A stretch of 47,560 bases of DNA from a virus: the IMG/VR virus record IMGVR_UViG_3300030329_001677, positions 1 through 47,560 of that record. One strand, given 5' to 3'. A program made the translations under genes and the position numbers. The notes beneath the pieces are model-generated. The model saw nothing but the letters and a program-made list of their open reading frames with translations, was not told where the DNA came from and searched no databases. Below, in pieces: positions 14,330-18,782 of this stretch. Numbering within the stretch: position 1 is the first letter of the stretch; every line of letters begins with the position of its first letter.

Positions 14330-14691
14330 ATATTATATTTTTCAATTAAGGCATTAAACTGTTCTTGTTTAGGAGGTTTATTTTTATGCCTGTTATTCCA
14401 TTTTCCTATTACTTTATAATATCTTTTGATATACTTTCTTCTAGCAGATTTATACCATTTATTAATTATTTTAATTTCGTTTAATAAAGATATAATTGAA
14501 GGAAATTTCTTTACATCACCGTTTATAAATGTGATAGTTAATTTTCTTTTATCTGTAGAACTAATTATACAGTGTTGATTTGCTTTTCTAAACGAAGCAT
14601 GAGCTACGTCATAAGAAGTAATTTTCTTCATTCGTAATAGTGTTTTCAATTTTTTGATGTAATCATCAGTTAATTCAAATTGCTTATTCAT
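14326..14691 (-). CDS. Basic hypothetical protein (121 aa)
   Basis: 121 residues, very basic, no recognised family. The N-terminal half includes a beta-hairpin-like segment (CIISSTDKRKLTITFINGDVKKFP), and the C-terminal half is a Lys/Arg/Trp-rich helix region (KWYKSARRKYIKRYYKVIGKWNNRHKNKPPKQ), consistent with nucleic acid binding. It is the first gene downstream of promoter-like cassette block H and structured element 3. Confidence 0.68.
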   Translation of the reverse strand: MNKQFELTDDYIKKLKTLLRMKKITSYDVAHASFRKANQHCIISSTDKRKLTITFINGDVKKFPSIISLLNEIKIINKWYKSARRKYIKRYYKVIGKWNNRHKNKPPKQEQFNALIEKYNI

Positions 14692-14707
14692 AAATATAAA
14701 TTTAAGG

Positions 14708-14762
14708 GGTTAATAATTTATATGCAATGAAAAGACCGAAAGACGAAGTCGCTTCGAGGGCA
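14708..14762 (-). promoter_or_regulatory. Cassette block H: hairpin plus TATTAA motif upstream of the 121-aa gene
   Basis: On the minus strand a hairpin region with CGAAGCGACTTCG and CTTTCGG is followed by GCATATAAATTATTAACC, with TATTAA 18 nt before the ATG. The same order of elements occurs at 17092, 17541 and, more loosely, 18280. No TAnnTTTG box is present, so a different promoter or a processing signal is inferred. Confidence 0.5.
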
Positions 14763-14763
14763 A

Positions 14764-14846
14764 AAGAGAGAGCGTTAACCGATAGGCGCGTTGACTTTAT
14801 CCTATTTTGTACGTAACGCTCGTTGAACGATAATACTCTCTCTTAT
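14764..14846 (-). ncRNA. Structured RNA element 3 (unknown family)
   Basis: Non-coding block between two genes with helices AAGAGA 14764-14769 / TCTCTT 14839-14844 and GAGCGTTA 14770-14777 / TAACGCTC 14814-14821, giving a stacked 14-bp stem with a one-sided 17-nt bulge. Read on the minus strand it ends in CTCTCTTTT, so it can terminate transcription of the 125-aa gene. The loop carries a second short pair (ATAGG/CCTAT). It directly precedes cassette block H. Confidence 0.5.
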
Positions 14847-14851
14847 AATTA

Positions 14852-15229
14852 TTATGCAGTAACTTTATTCTCTACTGCTCTACTCTCTTTCTCAAAATCT
14901 TCGCCGAATACATCATCAGCTAGGTTTTGAGCGTCTTTATGCCAGTATTCATCTAACACTGGAACATGAGAACGATTCTCTTTGCTTGATGGTATAAACT
15001 TGATGTTAACCCAAGAGTTACCGTCTTTACTTACTCTCTTATTATTATTAAGGAAGTCAATAAAGTCAGGTAATTTAATACCAATATTTAATACAGTTGT
15101 ACCAGTTTTATAAGTATGGTCTGTAATAAATAGATTAGGAACTAATGTAGATTGAGCTTTAGTAGTTTCTGCTTCTACTGTTTTTGCTACTGCTTTAGTA
15201 GCTTTCTTTGTTGTTTTAGCTTTTGCCAT
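14852..15229 (-). CDS. Protein with Lys/Ala-rich tail, function unknown (125 aa)
   Basis: 125 residues. Residues 1-25 are a Lys/Ala/Thr-rich extension (AKAKTTKKATKAVAKTVE) resembling DNA-binding tails of histone-like proteins. The remainder is a compact domain (LFITDHTYKTGTTVLNIGIKLPDFIDFLNN, SWVNIKFIPS) that I do not recognise. It forms a single-gene cassette: upstream motif at 15245 just after the previous terminator, downstream structured element 3. An abundant early protein is likely from that arrangement, which is inference. Confidence 0.7.
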   Translation of the reverse strand: MAKAKTTKKATKAVAKTVEAETTKAQSTLVPNLFITDHTYKTGTTVLNIGIKLPDFIDFLNNNKRVSKDGNSWVNIKFIPSSKENRSHVPVLDEYWHKDAQNLADDVFGEDFEKESRAVENKVTA

Positions 15230-15244
15230 TTTTTAATATTTTAA

Positions 15245-15263
15245 ATTAATACTTATACATAAC
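15245..15263 (-). promoter_or_regulatory. Cassette motif D (GTTATGTATAAGTATTAAT)
   Basis: The only sequence between the preceding terminator and the ATG of the 125-aa gene is about 35 nt, and this motif fills its upstream half, with TATTAA 16 nt before the ATG. It must hold the promoter if the terminator works. Nearly identical to the motif at 15806. Confidence 0.55.
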
Positions 15264-15287
15264 AAAAAAAGAGCCCAAAGGGCTCTC
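15264..15287 (-). terminator. Rho-independent terminator
   Basis: On the minus strand AGAGCCC-TTT-GGGCTCT forms a 7-bp stem followed by seven T residues, a canonical terminator, directly after the stop codon of the 167-aa gene. Confidence 0.92.
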
Positions 15288-15791
15288 TTATAATTCTTCA
15301 ATTTGTGCTTTTAAAGTATCTAAAAATGATTCATAATAATCATCTACTACTTTATTACATTCTTGTGTTACATAATCGATAGTTCTATATTCTCCCGACT
15401 GATGACCAGGAGTCCAGTCTCCTGAATGACTACAATCAAAACCTATCCATGTTAATGGTTTATTGATATGAAACGACATAAATCCATTATCTGTACGTTC
15501 AGGACCCCAGGTTATGCCTCCATGTACATTAACAAATACATGTAAACAACCTTCGTCAAAGTATCCGTTATCTTCTACTTGAAACCAAGGATGTTCATAA
15601 ACATGAGAACCTAAATCAACTTCGTCTGGTAATCCAATGTATGCATTTAAATGTTTCCAATCTGAATGTCTATTGATTATACACCAAATTCCTTTGTATT
15701 GCCATACTTTCCAGTCAAATTCTTTATCTATAATTTTTAGATACTTATCATTAAGTTCTTCAGCTGTTAATTGTTTAGATTCTTTTGTCAT
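15288..15791 (-). CDS. Conserved phage protein of unknown function (167 aa)
   Basis: 167 residues, Trp/His-rich. The segments GGITWGPERTDNG and WIGFDCSHSGDWTPG followed by YRTIDYVTQECNKV form a pattern I recall from phage proteins with very different hosts (FDCxHxGD...YVxxEC). Conserved Cys, His and Asp there could bind metal, but no activity is known to me. It is a free-standing cassette: motif at 15806 upstream, strong terminator immediately downstream. Confidence 0.8.
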   Translation of the reverse strand: MTKESKQLTAEELNDKYLKIIDKEFDWKVWQYKGIWCIINRHSDWKHLNAYIGLPDEVDLGSHVYEHPWFQVEDNGYFDEGCLHVFVNVHGGITWGPERTDNGFMSFHINKPLTWIGFDCSHSGDWTPGHQSGEYRTIDYVTQECNKVVDDYYESFLDTLKAQIEEL

Positions 15792-15805
15792 AGTTTTATT
15801 TTTAC

Positions 15806-15824
15806 ATTAATATTTATATATAAC
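15806..15824 (-). promoter_or_regulatory. Cassette motif E (GTTATATATAAATATTAAT)
   Basis: Lies between the terminator at 15825 and the ATG of the 167-aa gene, with TATTAA 15 nt before the ATG. It matches motif D at 16 of 19 positions in the same relation to an upstream terminator, supporting a shared promoter-like role. Confidence 0.55.
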
Positions 15825-15849
15825 AAAAAAAGAACCCCGAAGGGTTCTT
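15825..15849 (-). terminator. Rho-independent terminator
   Basis: Minus strand AAGAACCC-TTCG-GGGTTCTT: an 8-bp stem with a stable TTCG tetraloop and a T-rich tail, right after the stop of the 65-aa gene. Confidence 0.92.
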
Positions 15850-15851
15850 AA

Positions 15852-16049
15852 TTAATCTGTATATCCAAATGTTTTATTAGCTGTTTCTAATAATATTTCT
15901 GTAAGTGATTCGTCAAAGAATAAATTCCCGAATCTTTCTATCATTATATATGCTACGTCTTGATGATGTTTTGTAGAACTATTATTTATAACGTCTAATA
16001 TTTTGTTATATGCGTTTACTTTTTTTATACTTAACTCTACCATGGACAT
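15852..16049 (-). CDS. Small hypothetical protein (65 aa)
   Basis: 65 residues, probably all helical (SIKKVNAYNKILDVINNSSTKHHQDVAYIMIERFGNLFFDESLTEILLETANKTFGY). No family recognised. The first ATG overlaps the end of the upstream secreted-protein gene by 13 nt; a second in-frame ATG lies 6 nt later. Ends at a strong terminator, so it is the last gene of a two-gene unit. Confidence 0.65.
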   Translation of the reverse strand: MSMVELSIKKVNAYNKILDVINNSSTKHHQDVAYIMIERFGNLFFDESLTEILLETANKTFGYTD

Positions 16050-16285
16050 TCGTGATTAGATTCTTCTCTAATATACACACCTTTGTATATTGTAGGTTGA
16101 AGAGTTGTGTCCTTAAATGTAGGAGGATGAATAGTTACAACACTAGTTTTATTAGATATACTATCATAGATATAACATATTGTATCTATTTGTGTTGATG
16201 TTGTTGTATCATCACATTCAGATAATACTGTCGGAGGGTTCATCATGCAAGTTGAAACTAACATGAAGATGGCTACTAATTTCAT
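16037..16285 (-). CDS. Probable exported small protein (82 aa)
   Basis: 82 residues with an N-terminal signal-like segment (MKLVAIFMLVSTCMMN) that could be a signal peptide or a weak lipobox (LVSTC, with Thr instead of Gly/Ala at -1). The mature part is Thr-rich with Cys residues (SECDDTTTSTQIDTICYIYD, ESNHECPW) that could form disulphides outside the cytoplasm. A secreted or outer-membrane lipoprotein made by a phage could act in superinfection exclusion; this is inferred. The structured RNA at 16320-16512 lies just upstream and may be its leader. Confidence 0.65.
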   Translation of the reverse strand: MKLVAIFMLVSTCMMNPPTVLSECDDTTTSTQIDTICYIYDSISNKTSVVTIHPPTFKDTTLQPTIYKGVYIREESNHECPW

Positions 16286-16319
16286 AATTTTATTATTTAA
16301 TTAAACATTCATTTGATTG

Positions 16320-16512
16320 CAAAAGGAAGGAAAGGAGTTGTAATCACACACAAAGTATAACAGCAATTATAAATTATTTGTATTACTAACCTTTCCAACC
16401 TGTTTTAACATTAACCTTACTAATATTATGTTGATAATATGTGCTTGAGTTTTAGTCGTAGTTACTTAATCACTCTGGTATTATTTGGCCACACATATAT
16501 CTATAGATAACA
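16320..16512 (-). ncRNA. Structured RNA C, possible sRNA or leader
   Basis: A 190-nt stretch without genes. On the minus strand it starts after a cassette-type motif (16495-16523), contains a long-range ATATGTG/CACATAT pair (16492-16498 with 16437-16443), and ends with a large hairpin: GGAAAGG/CCTTTCC (16390-16396 with 16329-16335) stacked on GTAAT/ATTAC (16382-16386 with 16340-16344), followed by TTCCTTTT. It could be an independent small RNA or the 5' leader of the exported-protein gene that begins at 16285. Confidence 0.5.
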
Positions 16513-16523
16513 TAAATTGAACG
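16495..16523 (-). promoter_or_regulatory. Cassette motif C ahead of structured RNA C
   Basis: Minus strand reads TTTATGTTATCTATAGATATATG, sharing TTTATGTTA and the TATAG step with motifs A (17217) and B (17740). It follows a terminator at 16541, so a transcription start here is expected. Confidence 0.45.
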
Positions 16524-16540
16524 AACAAAGTGAGTTCTAA

Positions 16541-16561
16541 AAAGAGAGGCTAGCTCTCTTT
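16541..16561 (-). terminator. Rho-independent terminator overlapping the stop of the 74-aa gene
   Basis: Minus strand AAAGAGAG-CTAGC-CTCTCTTT, an 8-bp stem followed by TTTTAGA. The stem overlaps the last codons of the upstream gene, a compact arrangement also used at 17269. Confidence 0.85.
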
Positions 16562-16774
16562 AGGTAACATTGATGTAAATAGTGAGAACATAACTCCTGC
16601 TAATACAGCTGTAGCTAGTCCACTAAATGTGCCGATAAATAGTATTGGTAAACCAAGTGTAAATAATATATCCCACAAGACTTGTGTCTTTCTTAGTCTA
16701 TCTATACCTATCATCTTCCAGACTATTATAAAATAGCCTATAGCGGTGAAGAACGCGATTAAAAGTATACTCAT
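16550..16774 (-). CDS. Small membrane protein, two or three helices (74 aa)
   Basis: 74 residues, mostly hydrophobic: helix 1 MSILLIAFFTAIGYFIIVW, a short basic loop (DRLRKTQV), helix 2 LWDILFTLGLPILFIGTFSGL and helix 3 ATAVLAGVMFSLFTSML. No holin or other family recognised with confidence; size and topology would fit a small holin-like or exclusion protein, but its location in the early module and not beside the lysin argues against a lysis role. Single-gene cassette ending in a terminator. Confidence 0.7.
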   Translation of the reverse strand: MSILLIAFFTAIGYFIIVWKMIGIDRLRKTQVLWDILFTLGLPILFIGTFSGLATAVLAGVMFSLFTSMLPKES

Positions 16775-16792
16775 AATTTAATATTTATGTAA

Positions 16793-16819
16793 GTTAATAA
16801 TTAGTTATAATATACATAC
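16793..16819 (-). promoter_or_regulatory. Cassette motif J upstream of the 74-aa membrane protein gene
   Basis: Minus strand TGTATATTATAACTAATTATTAAC: a divergent version of the TATA...TATTAA block, with TATTAA 19 nt before the ATG, the same spacing class as the other cassettes. It overlaps the end of a possible 23-aa frame. Confidence 0.35.
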
Positions 16820-16872
16820 AATGTATTGTATACTTTAACGATAAAGTTTTGAACTGATTGATAATATTTCAT
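16801..16872 (-). CDS. Possible micro-protein (23 aa)
   Basis: ATG 16872 overlaps the stop of the 69-aa gene as ATGA and opens 23 codons (MKYYQSVQNFIVKVYNTLYV then YYN). Many neighbours use the same overlap, which is the only support; the frame is too short to judge and may be chance. Confidence 0.25.
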   Translation of the reverse strand: MKYYQSVQNFIVKVYNTLYVYYN

Positions 16873-17078
16873 AATTTAATTTTATAATATTTTATTCCAC
16901 TTAAATCAACATCACGCAATGAATAGTTCATATGTTTATGATGTAATGATTTGATTACATTTCTGAAATCTTTTTTTAATTCATCTGATACTCGTGAAAG
17001 AACAAGACAGTTGTAACATTCTTCTAATACTTCTAGTTCTTCATAAGATGGTGCATAGTTTGTTTCTTTTTCTTTCAT
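16869..17078 (-). CDS. Small hypothetical protein (69 aa)
   Basis: 69 residues, helical, mixed charge, with two cysteines (YEELEEVLEE-like acidic start, then ECYNCLVLSRVSDELKKDF). No family recognised. Its ATG is preceded by cassette block F, making it one of the single-gene units of this region. Confidence 0.62.
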   Translation of the reverse strand: MKEKETNYAPSYEELEVLEECYNCLVLSRVSDELKKDFRNVIKSLHHKHMNYSLRDVDLSGIKYYKIKL

Positions 17079-17091
17079 AATAATATATATT

Positions 17092-17140
17092 GATTAATAG
17101 TTATATGTAATATAACACCGAAAGGACGTAGTCCGCTTCG
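17092..17140 (-). promoter_or_regulatory. Cassette block F: hairpin plus TTACATATA/TATTAA motif
   Basis: Minus strand: CGAAGCG, then GGAC-TAC-GTCC hairpin, CTTTCGGTG, then TTATATTACATATAACTATTAATC, TATTAA 15 nt before the ATG of the 69-aa gene. Directly follows the T-run that ends RNA A. Confidence 0.5.
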
Positions 17141-17142
17141 AG

Positions 17143-17224
17143 AGAAAAAAAGGACATTGTCTTTACTTGATAGCAGCTATATTATATTGTGTGTCTGCCC
17201 GAAAGTTTAGATAAATATGTCCTA
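17143..17224 (-). ncRNA. Structured small RNA A (about 80 nt)
   Basis: On the minus strand AGGACAT at the 5' end (17217-17223) pairs with ATGTCCT at the 3' end (17151-17157), followed by seven T residues: a closed small RNA ending in a terminator. The interior holds short pairs such as ATAG/CTAT around a GCTG loop and no reading frame of note. It begins right after motif A and ends right before block F, so it is bounded like an independent transcript. Not a tRNA: no T-arm or anticodon arm is seen. Unknown family. Confidence 0.55.
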
Positions 17225-17257
17225 TATGTAACATAAACCGAAAGAACCAAAGGTTCT
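17217..17257 (-). promoter_or_regulatory. Cassette motif A with preceding hairpin, ahead of RNA A
   Basis: Minus strand: AGAACC-TTT-GGTTCT hairpin (17243-17257), then CGGTTTATGTTACATATAGGACAT (motif core 17217-17240). The core is almost the same as motif B at 17740 (one short block of differences), and both precede RNA without a gene. Confidence 0.5.
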
Positions 17258-17268
17258 ATTCGTAGATG

Positions 17269-17297
17269 AAAGAAAGAGACTAATAGCCTCTCTCTTT
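17269..17297 (-). terminator. Terminator overlapping the stop of the 81-aa gene
   Basis: Minus strand AAAGAGA (17291-17297) pairs with TCTCTTT (17273-17279) around an 11-nt loop containing the TAG stop, followed by CTTTC. Same compact stop-in-hairpin design as at 16541. Confidence 0.7.
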
Positions 17298-17525
17298 ATA
17301 TTCATGTTTGTTAACTATTGAACCACAGTCTAATATTGTGACATTGTCTTCATAATACTTTTCTATATCAGATTCTGTACAGTCTGTGTTTGTCCAGTGA
17401 TTATCAGGATACTCATAACTATCATCAGGCATATCACATTCTGGACAGCCATCATGATGATTGTGTAATGGTTCATCACATTTCTTTGTGAATAATTGTT
17501 TAATAAAGGTGAATAATCTTTTCAT
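17280..17525 (-). CDS. Small His/Cys/Asp-rich protein (81 aa)
   Basis: 81 residues: a basic start (MKRLFTFIKQLFTKKCDE) followed by HNHHDGCPECDMPDDSYEYPD, in which CxxC and His residues could bind zinc, then an acidic C-terminal part with further Cys. No family recognised; a small metal-binding protein is possible. Single-gene cassette with block G upstream and a terminator over its stop. Confidence 0.65.
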   Translation of the reverse strand: MKRLFTFIKQLFTKKCDEPLHNHHDGCPECDMPDDSYEYPDNHWTNTDCTESDIEKYYEDNVTILDCGSIVNKHEYKERGY

Positions 17526-17540
17526 AATAATATATTTATT

Positions 17541-17592
17541 GGTTAATATCTATATGTAATACAACGCCGAAAGGAGGCACGACGCTTCGTGT
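17541..17592 (-). promoter_or_regulatory. Cassette block G: hairpin plus TTACATATA/TATTAA motif
   Basis: Minus strand: CACGA-AGCG-TCGTG hairpin, CCTCCTTTCGGCG, then TTGTATTACATATAGATATTAACC, TATTAA 17 nt before the ATG of the 81-aa gene. Nearly collinear with block F, and directly follows the terminator of RNA B. Confidence 0.5.
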
Positions 17593-17593
17593 G

Positions 17594-17752
17594 TAAAAGA
17601 AAGACTATCTCTTAATCATCTTTCTTTCTCTGTTTGTTAAGGTAATGAGAATACCTTTGAGTTGTAAGTTTATAGTTCTTCAACTGACTTGTACAACTAT
17701 CGTTGTCTACATCAGATACTAACTCGGTATCTTTCTGTAATGTCCTATTAGT
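17594..17752 (-). ncRNA. Structured small RNA B (about 160 nt)
   Basis: Non-coding, minus strand. A series of local hairpins is visible: GATAC/GTATC, ACAAC/GTTGT with a GATA loop, AGTT/AACT with a GAAG loop, GGTA/TACC, and a final terminator AAGAAAGA/TCTTTCTT (17619-17626 with 17597-17604) followed by TT. It starts after motif B and ends before block G, so it is bounded as its own unit. It shares the 5' ATAGGACAT with RNA A but not the closing helix. Unknown family. Confidence 0.55.
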
Positions 17753-17763
17753 AACATAAACCG
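17740..17763 (-). promoter_or_regulatory. Cassette motif B ahead of RNA B
   Basis: Minus strand CGGTTTATGTTACTAATAGGACAT; matches motif A apart from a three-base stretch (CAT versus TAA). Preceded by TAGTCACTCCGTTCCTT, a weak hairpin region like those in front of motifs A and C. Confidence 0.5.
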
Positions 17764-18107
17764 AAGGAACGGAGTGACTATCGTAAGATATTGTTAATCA
17801 CATAAATACATTACTGATAGTATATAGTTGAAAATAAATGTTGTGCAACACTTGACAATATCAAATATTTTGTATAACTTCGTAGCATATTTGTATTATA
17901 TATTAAACAGTTAAATAAATATAGTAGTTAGTTATTTAGTATATTTTATGATAAATATTCGATAACTTATTGATTATCAATGTATTAAATGATTATAGTT
18001 AGATAATACTAGTAAATAGTATAGTTTTAATGGGTATTAGATTAGCTAGCAAGCTCACACTTTCACATAAATTACAGCATAATTGTGCACTTTCATATAC
18101 TTTAAAG
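17764..18107. other. AT-rich non-coding divergence region, candidate control/origin region
   Basis: About 340 nt with no convincing gene on either strand, noticeably richer in A and T than the coding flanks. It contains small dyads (TGTTG/CAACA 17839-17850; GATAA/TTATC 17961-17978) and a direct repeat CACTTTCACATA 18058-18069 / CACTTTCATATA 18088-18099 spaced by 30 nt. Leftward and rightward transcription diverge from here. Origin or regulatory function is inferred from position and composition. Confidence 0.4.
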
Positions 18108-18131
18108 CAAAAAGAGAGGTATTATCCTCTC
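18108..18131 (-). terminator. Rho-independent terminator
   Basis: Minus strand GAGAGG and CCTCTC (18126-18131 with 18114-18119) form a 6-bp stem followed by TTTTTGC. The stem overlaps the last codons of the 47-aa membrane protein. Confidence 0.75.
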
Positions 18132-18265
18132 AATTCTTTAATAGTATCTAATGTTTTCTTATCTTTTTTGATAAAGATTAAGTATAAAATGTAAACAGCT
18201 ATACCGAAGAATGCTGCTTTTGCTATCACAAGTATGATAGAGATGAATAGAATGAAGTAGTTCAT
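18122..18265 (-). CDS. Small single-pass membrane protein (47 aa)
   Basis: ATG 18265 opens 47 codons: residues 1-32 (MNYFILFISIILVIAKAAFFGIAVYILYLIFI) are hydrophobic, followed by a charged tail KKDKKTLDTIKELRG. The gene has block I upstream with the same TATTAA spacing as its neighbours and a terminator at its stop, so it is a complete cassette too short for ordinary gene callers. First gene of the leftward module. No family recognised. Confidence 0.7.
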   Translation of the reverse strand: MNYFILFISIILVIAKAAFFGIAVYILYLIFIKKDKKTLDTIKELRG

Positions 18266-18279
18266 AGTATTATAGTATT

Positions 18280-18326
18280 GGTTAATATCTATTGGAAATT
18301 CAAACGAGGAGCGTAGCGACGAGAGA
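18280..18326 (-). promoter_or_regulatory. Cassette block I upstream of the first leftward gene
   Basis: Minus strand: CGTCGCTACGCTCCTCG-type GC-rich hairpin region, then CCAATAGATATTAACC, with TATTAA 16 nt before the ATG at 18265. The last 14 nt match block G; the upstream part is diverged. Confidence 0.4.
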
Positions 18327-18432
18327 CCCCCACCCTATCCAAGTTTTAGAAATGGAAGGGGGGATTTACCCATATCGTATCCCTCCCTCACAACAAAATA
18401 CAATTTTTAAAAAATAATAAAAAAATTTTTTC
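18327..18432. other. Intergenic spacer before the late operon with C/G-run hairpin
   Basis: Non-coding. A run of C near 18327 and a run of G near 18357 can pair with a CCA/TGG extension, giving a possible hairpin that would insulate the divergent units. Followed by A/T-rich DNA leading into the promoter at 18433. No gene seen. Confidence 0.35.
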
Positions 18433-18440
18433 TATCTTTG
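18433..18440 (+). promoter_or_regulatory. Bacteroidota-type promoter of the late operon
   Basis: TATCTTTG matches TAnnTTTG, 23 nt before the ATG at 18464, with a long A/T tract upstream. It would start the rightward structural transcription unit. Confidence 0.75.
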
Positions 18441-18463
18441 TAATCAAATAAAAACATAATATT

Positions 18464-18772
18464 ATGCCTAGAAAAAGAAACAACCCTAAAAAGAAGTTTG
18501 ACCCTAAAAAAGATTATATTGGAATGGGACTGAAACAAATTGGTTCCGACTTGGGTAAGTTACACGGAAAAATACAATCAGGATTTTATAAAGATGGTAA
18601 ATCTAGAATTGGAACATCTTTAAGAAAGTTTAAAGAAGGTCTTCAAAGATTAGATTCTAGACTACAAAAGAAGTTTACGAAAAAAAAGAAAGCTGCTGGA
18701 GGAATGAAGTACAAGTATAATCATGGAGGCAAAATTCACAGTACAGGTAAATTCCGTAGACAACACGATTAA
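18464..18772 (+). CDS. Small basic protein with GMKYKYNxGGK motif (102 aa)
   Basis: 102 residues, about one third Lys/Arg. It starts PRKRNNPKKKFDPKKDY, has a helical middle (GTSLRKFKEGLQRLDSRLQKKFTKKKK) and a C-terminal GGMKYKYNHGGKIHSTG. The MKYKYN-GG peptide recurs in the 406-aa protein at 40700, and shorter GGK linkers occur in the 957-aa lysin downstream, pointing to a shared virion-targeting or processing signal. Basic charge suggests DNA contact inside the particle. First gene of the late operon, 10 nt before the lysin gene. Confidence 0.7.
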   Translation: MPRKRNNPKKKFDPKKDYIGMGLKQIGSDLGKLHGKIQSGFYKDGKSRIGTSLRKFKEGLQRLDSRLQKKFTKKKKAAGGMKYKYNHGGKIHSTGKFRRQHD

Positions 18773-18782
18773 AACATAAAAT

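Noticed and set aside
17100-17760. Hammerhead or other self-cleaving ribozyme in the minus-strand RNAs
   Set aside because: CTGATG occurs in RNA B, but the required CTGATGA...GAAA core with flanking stems is absent.
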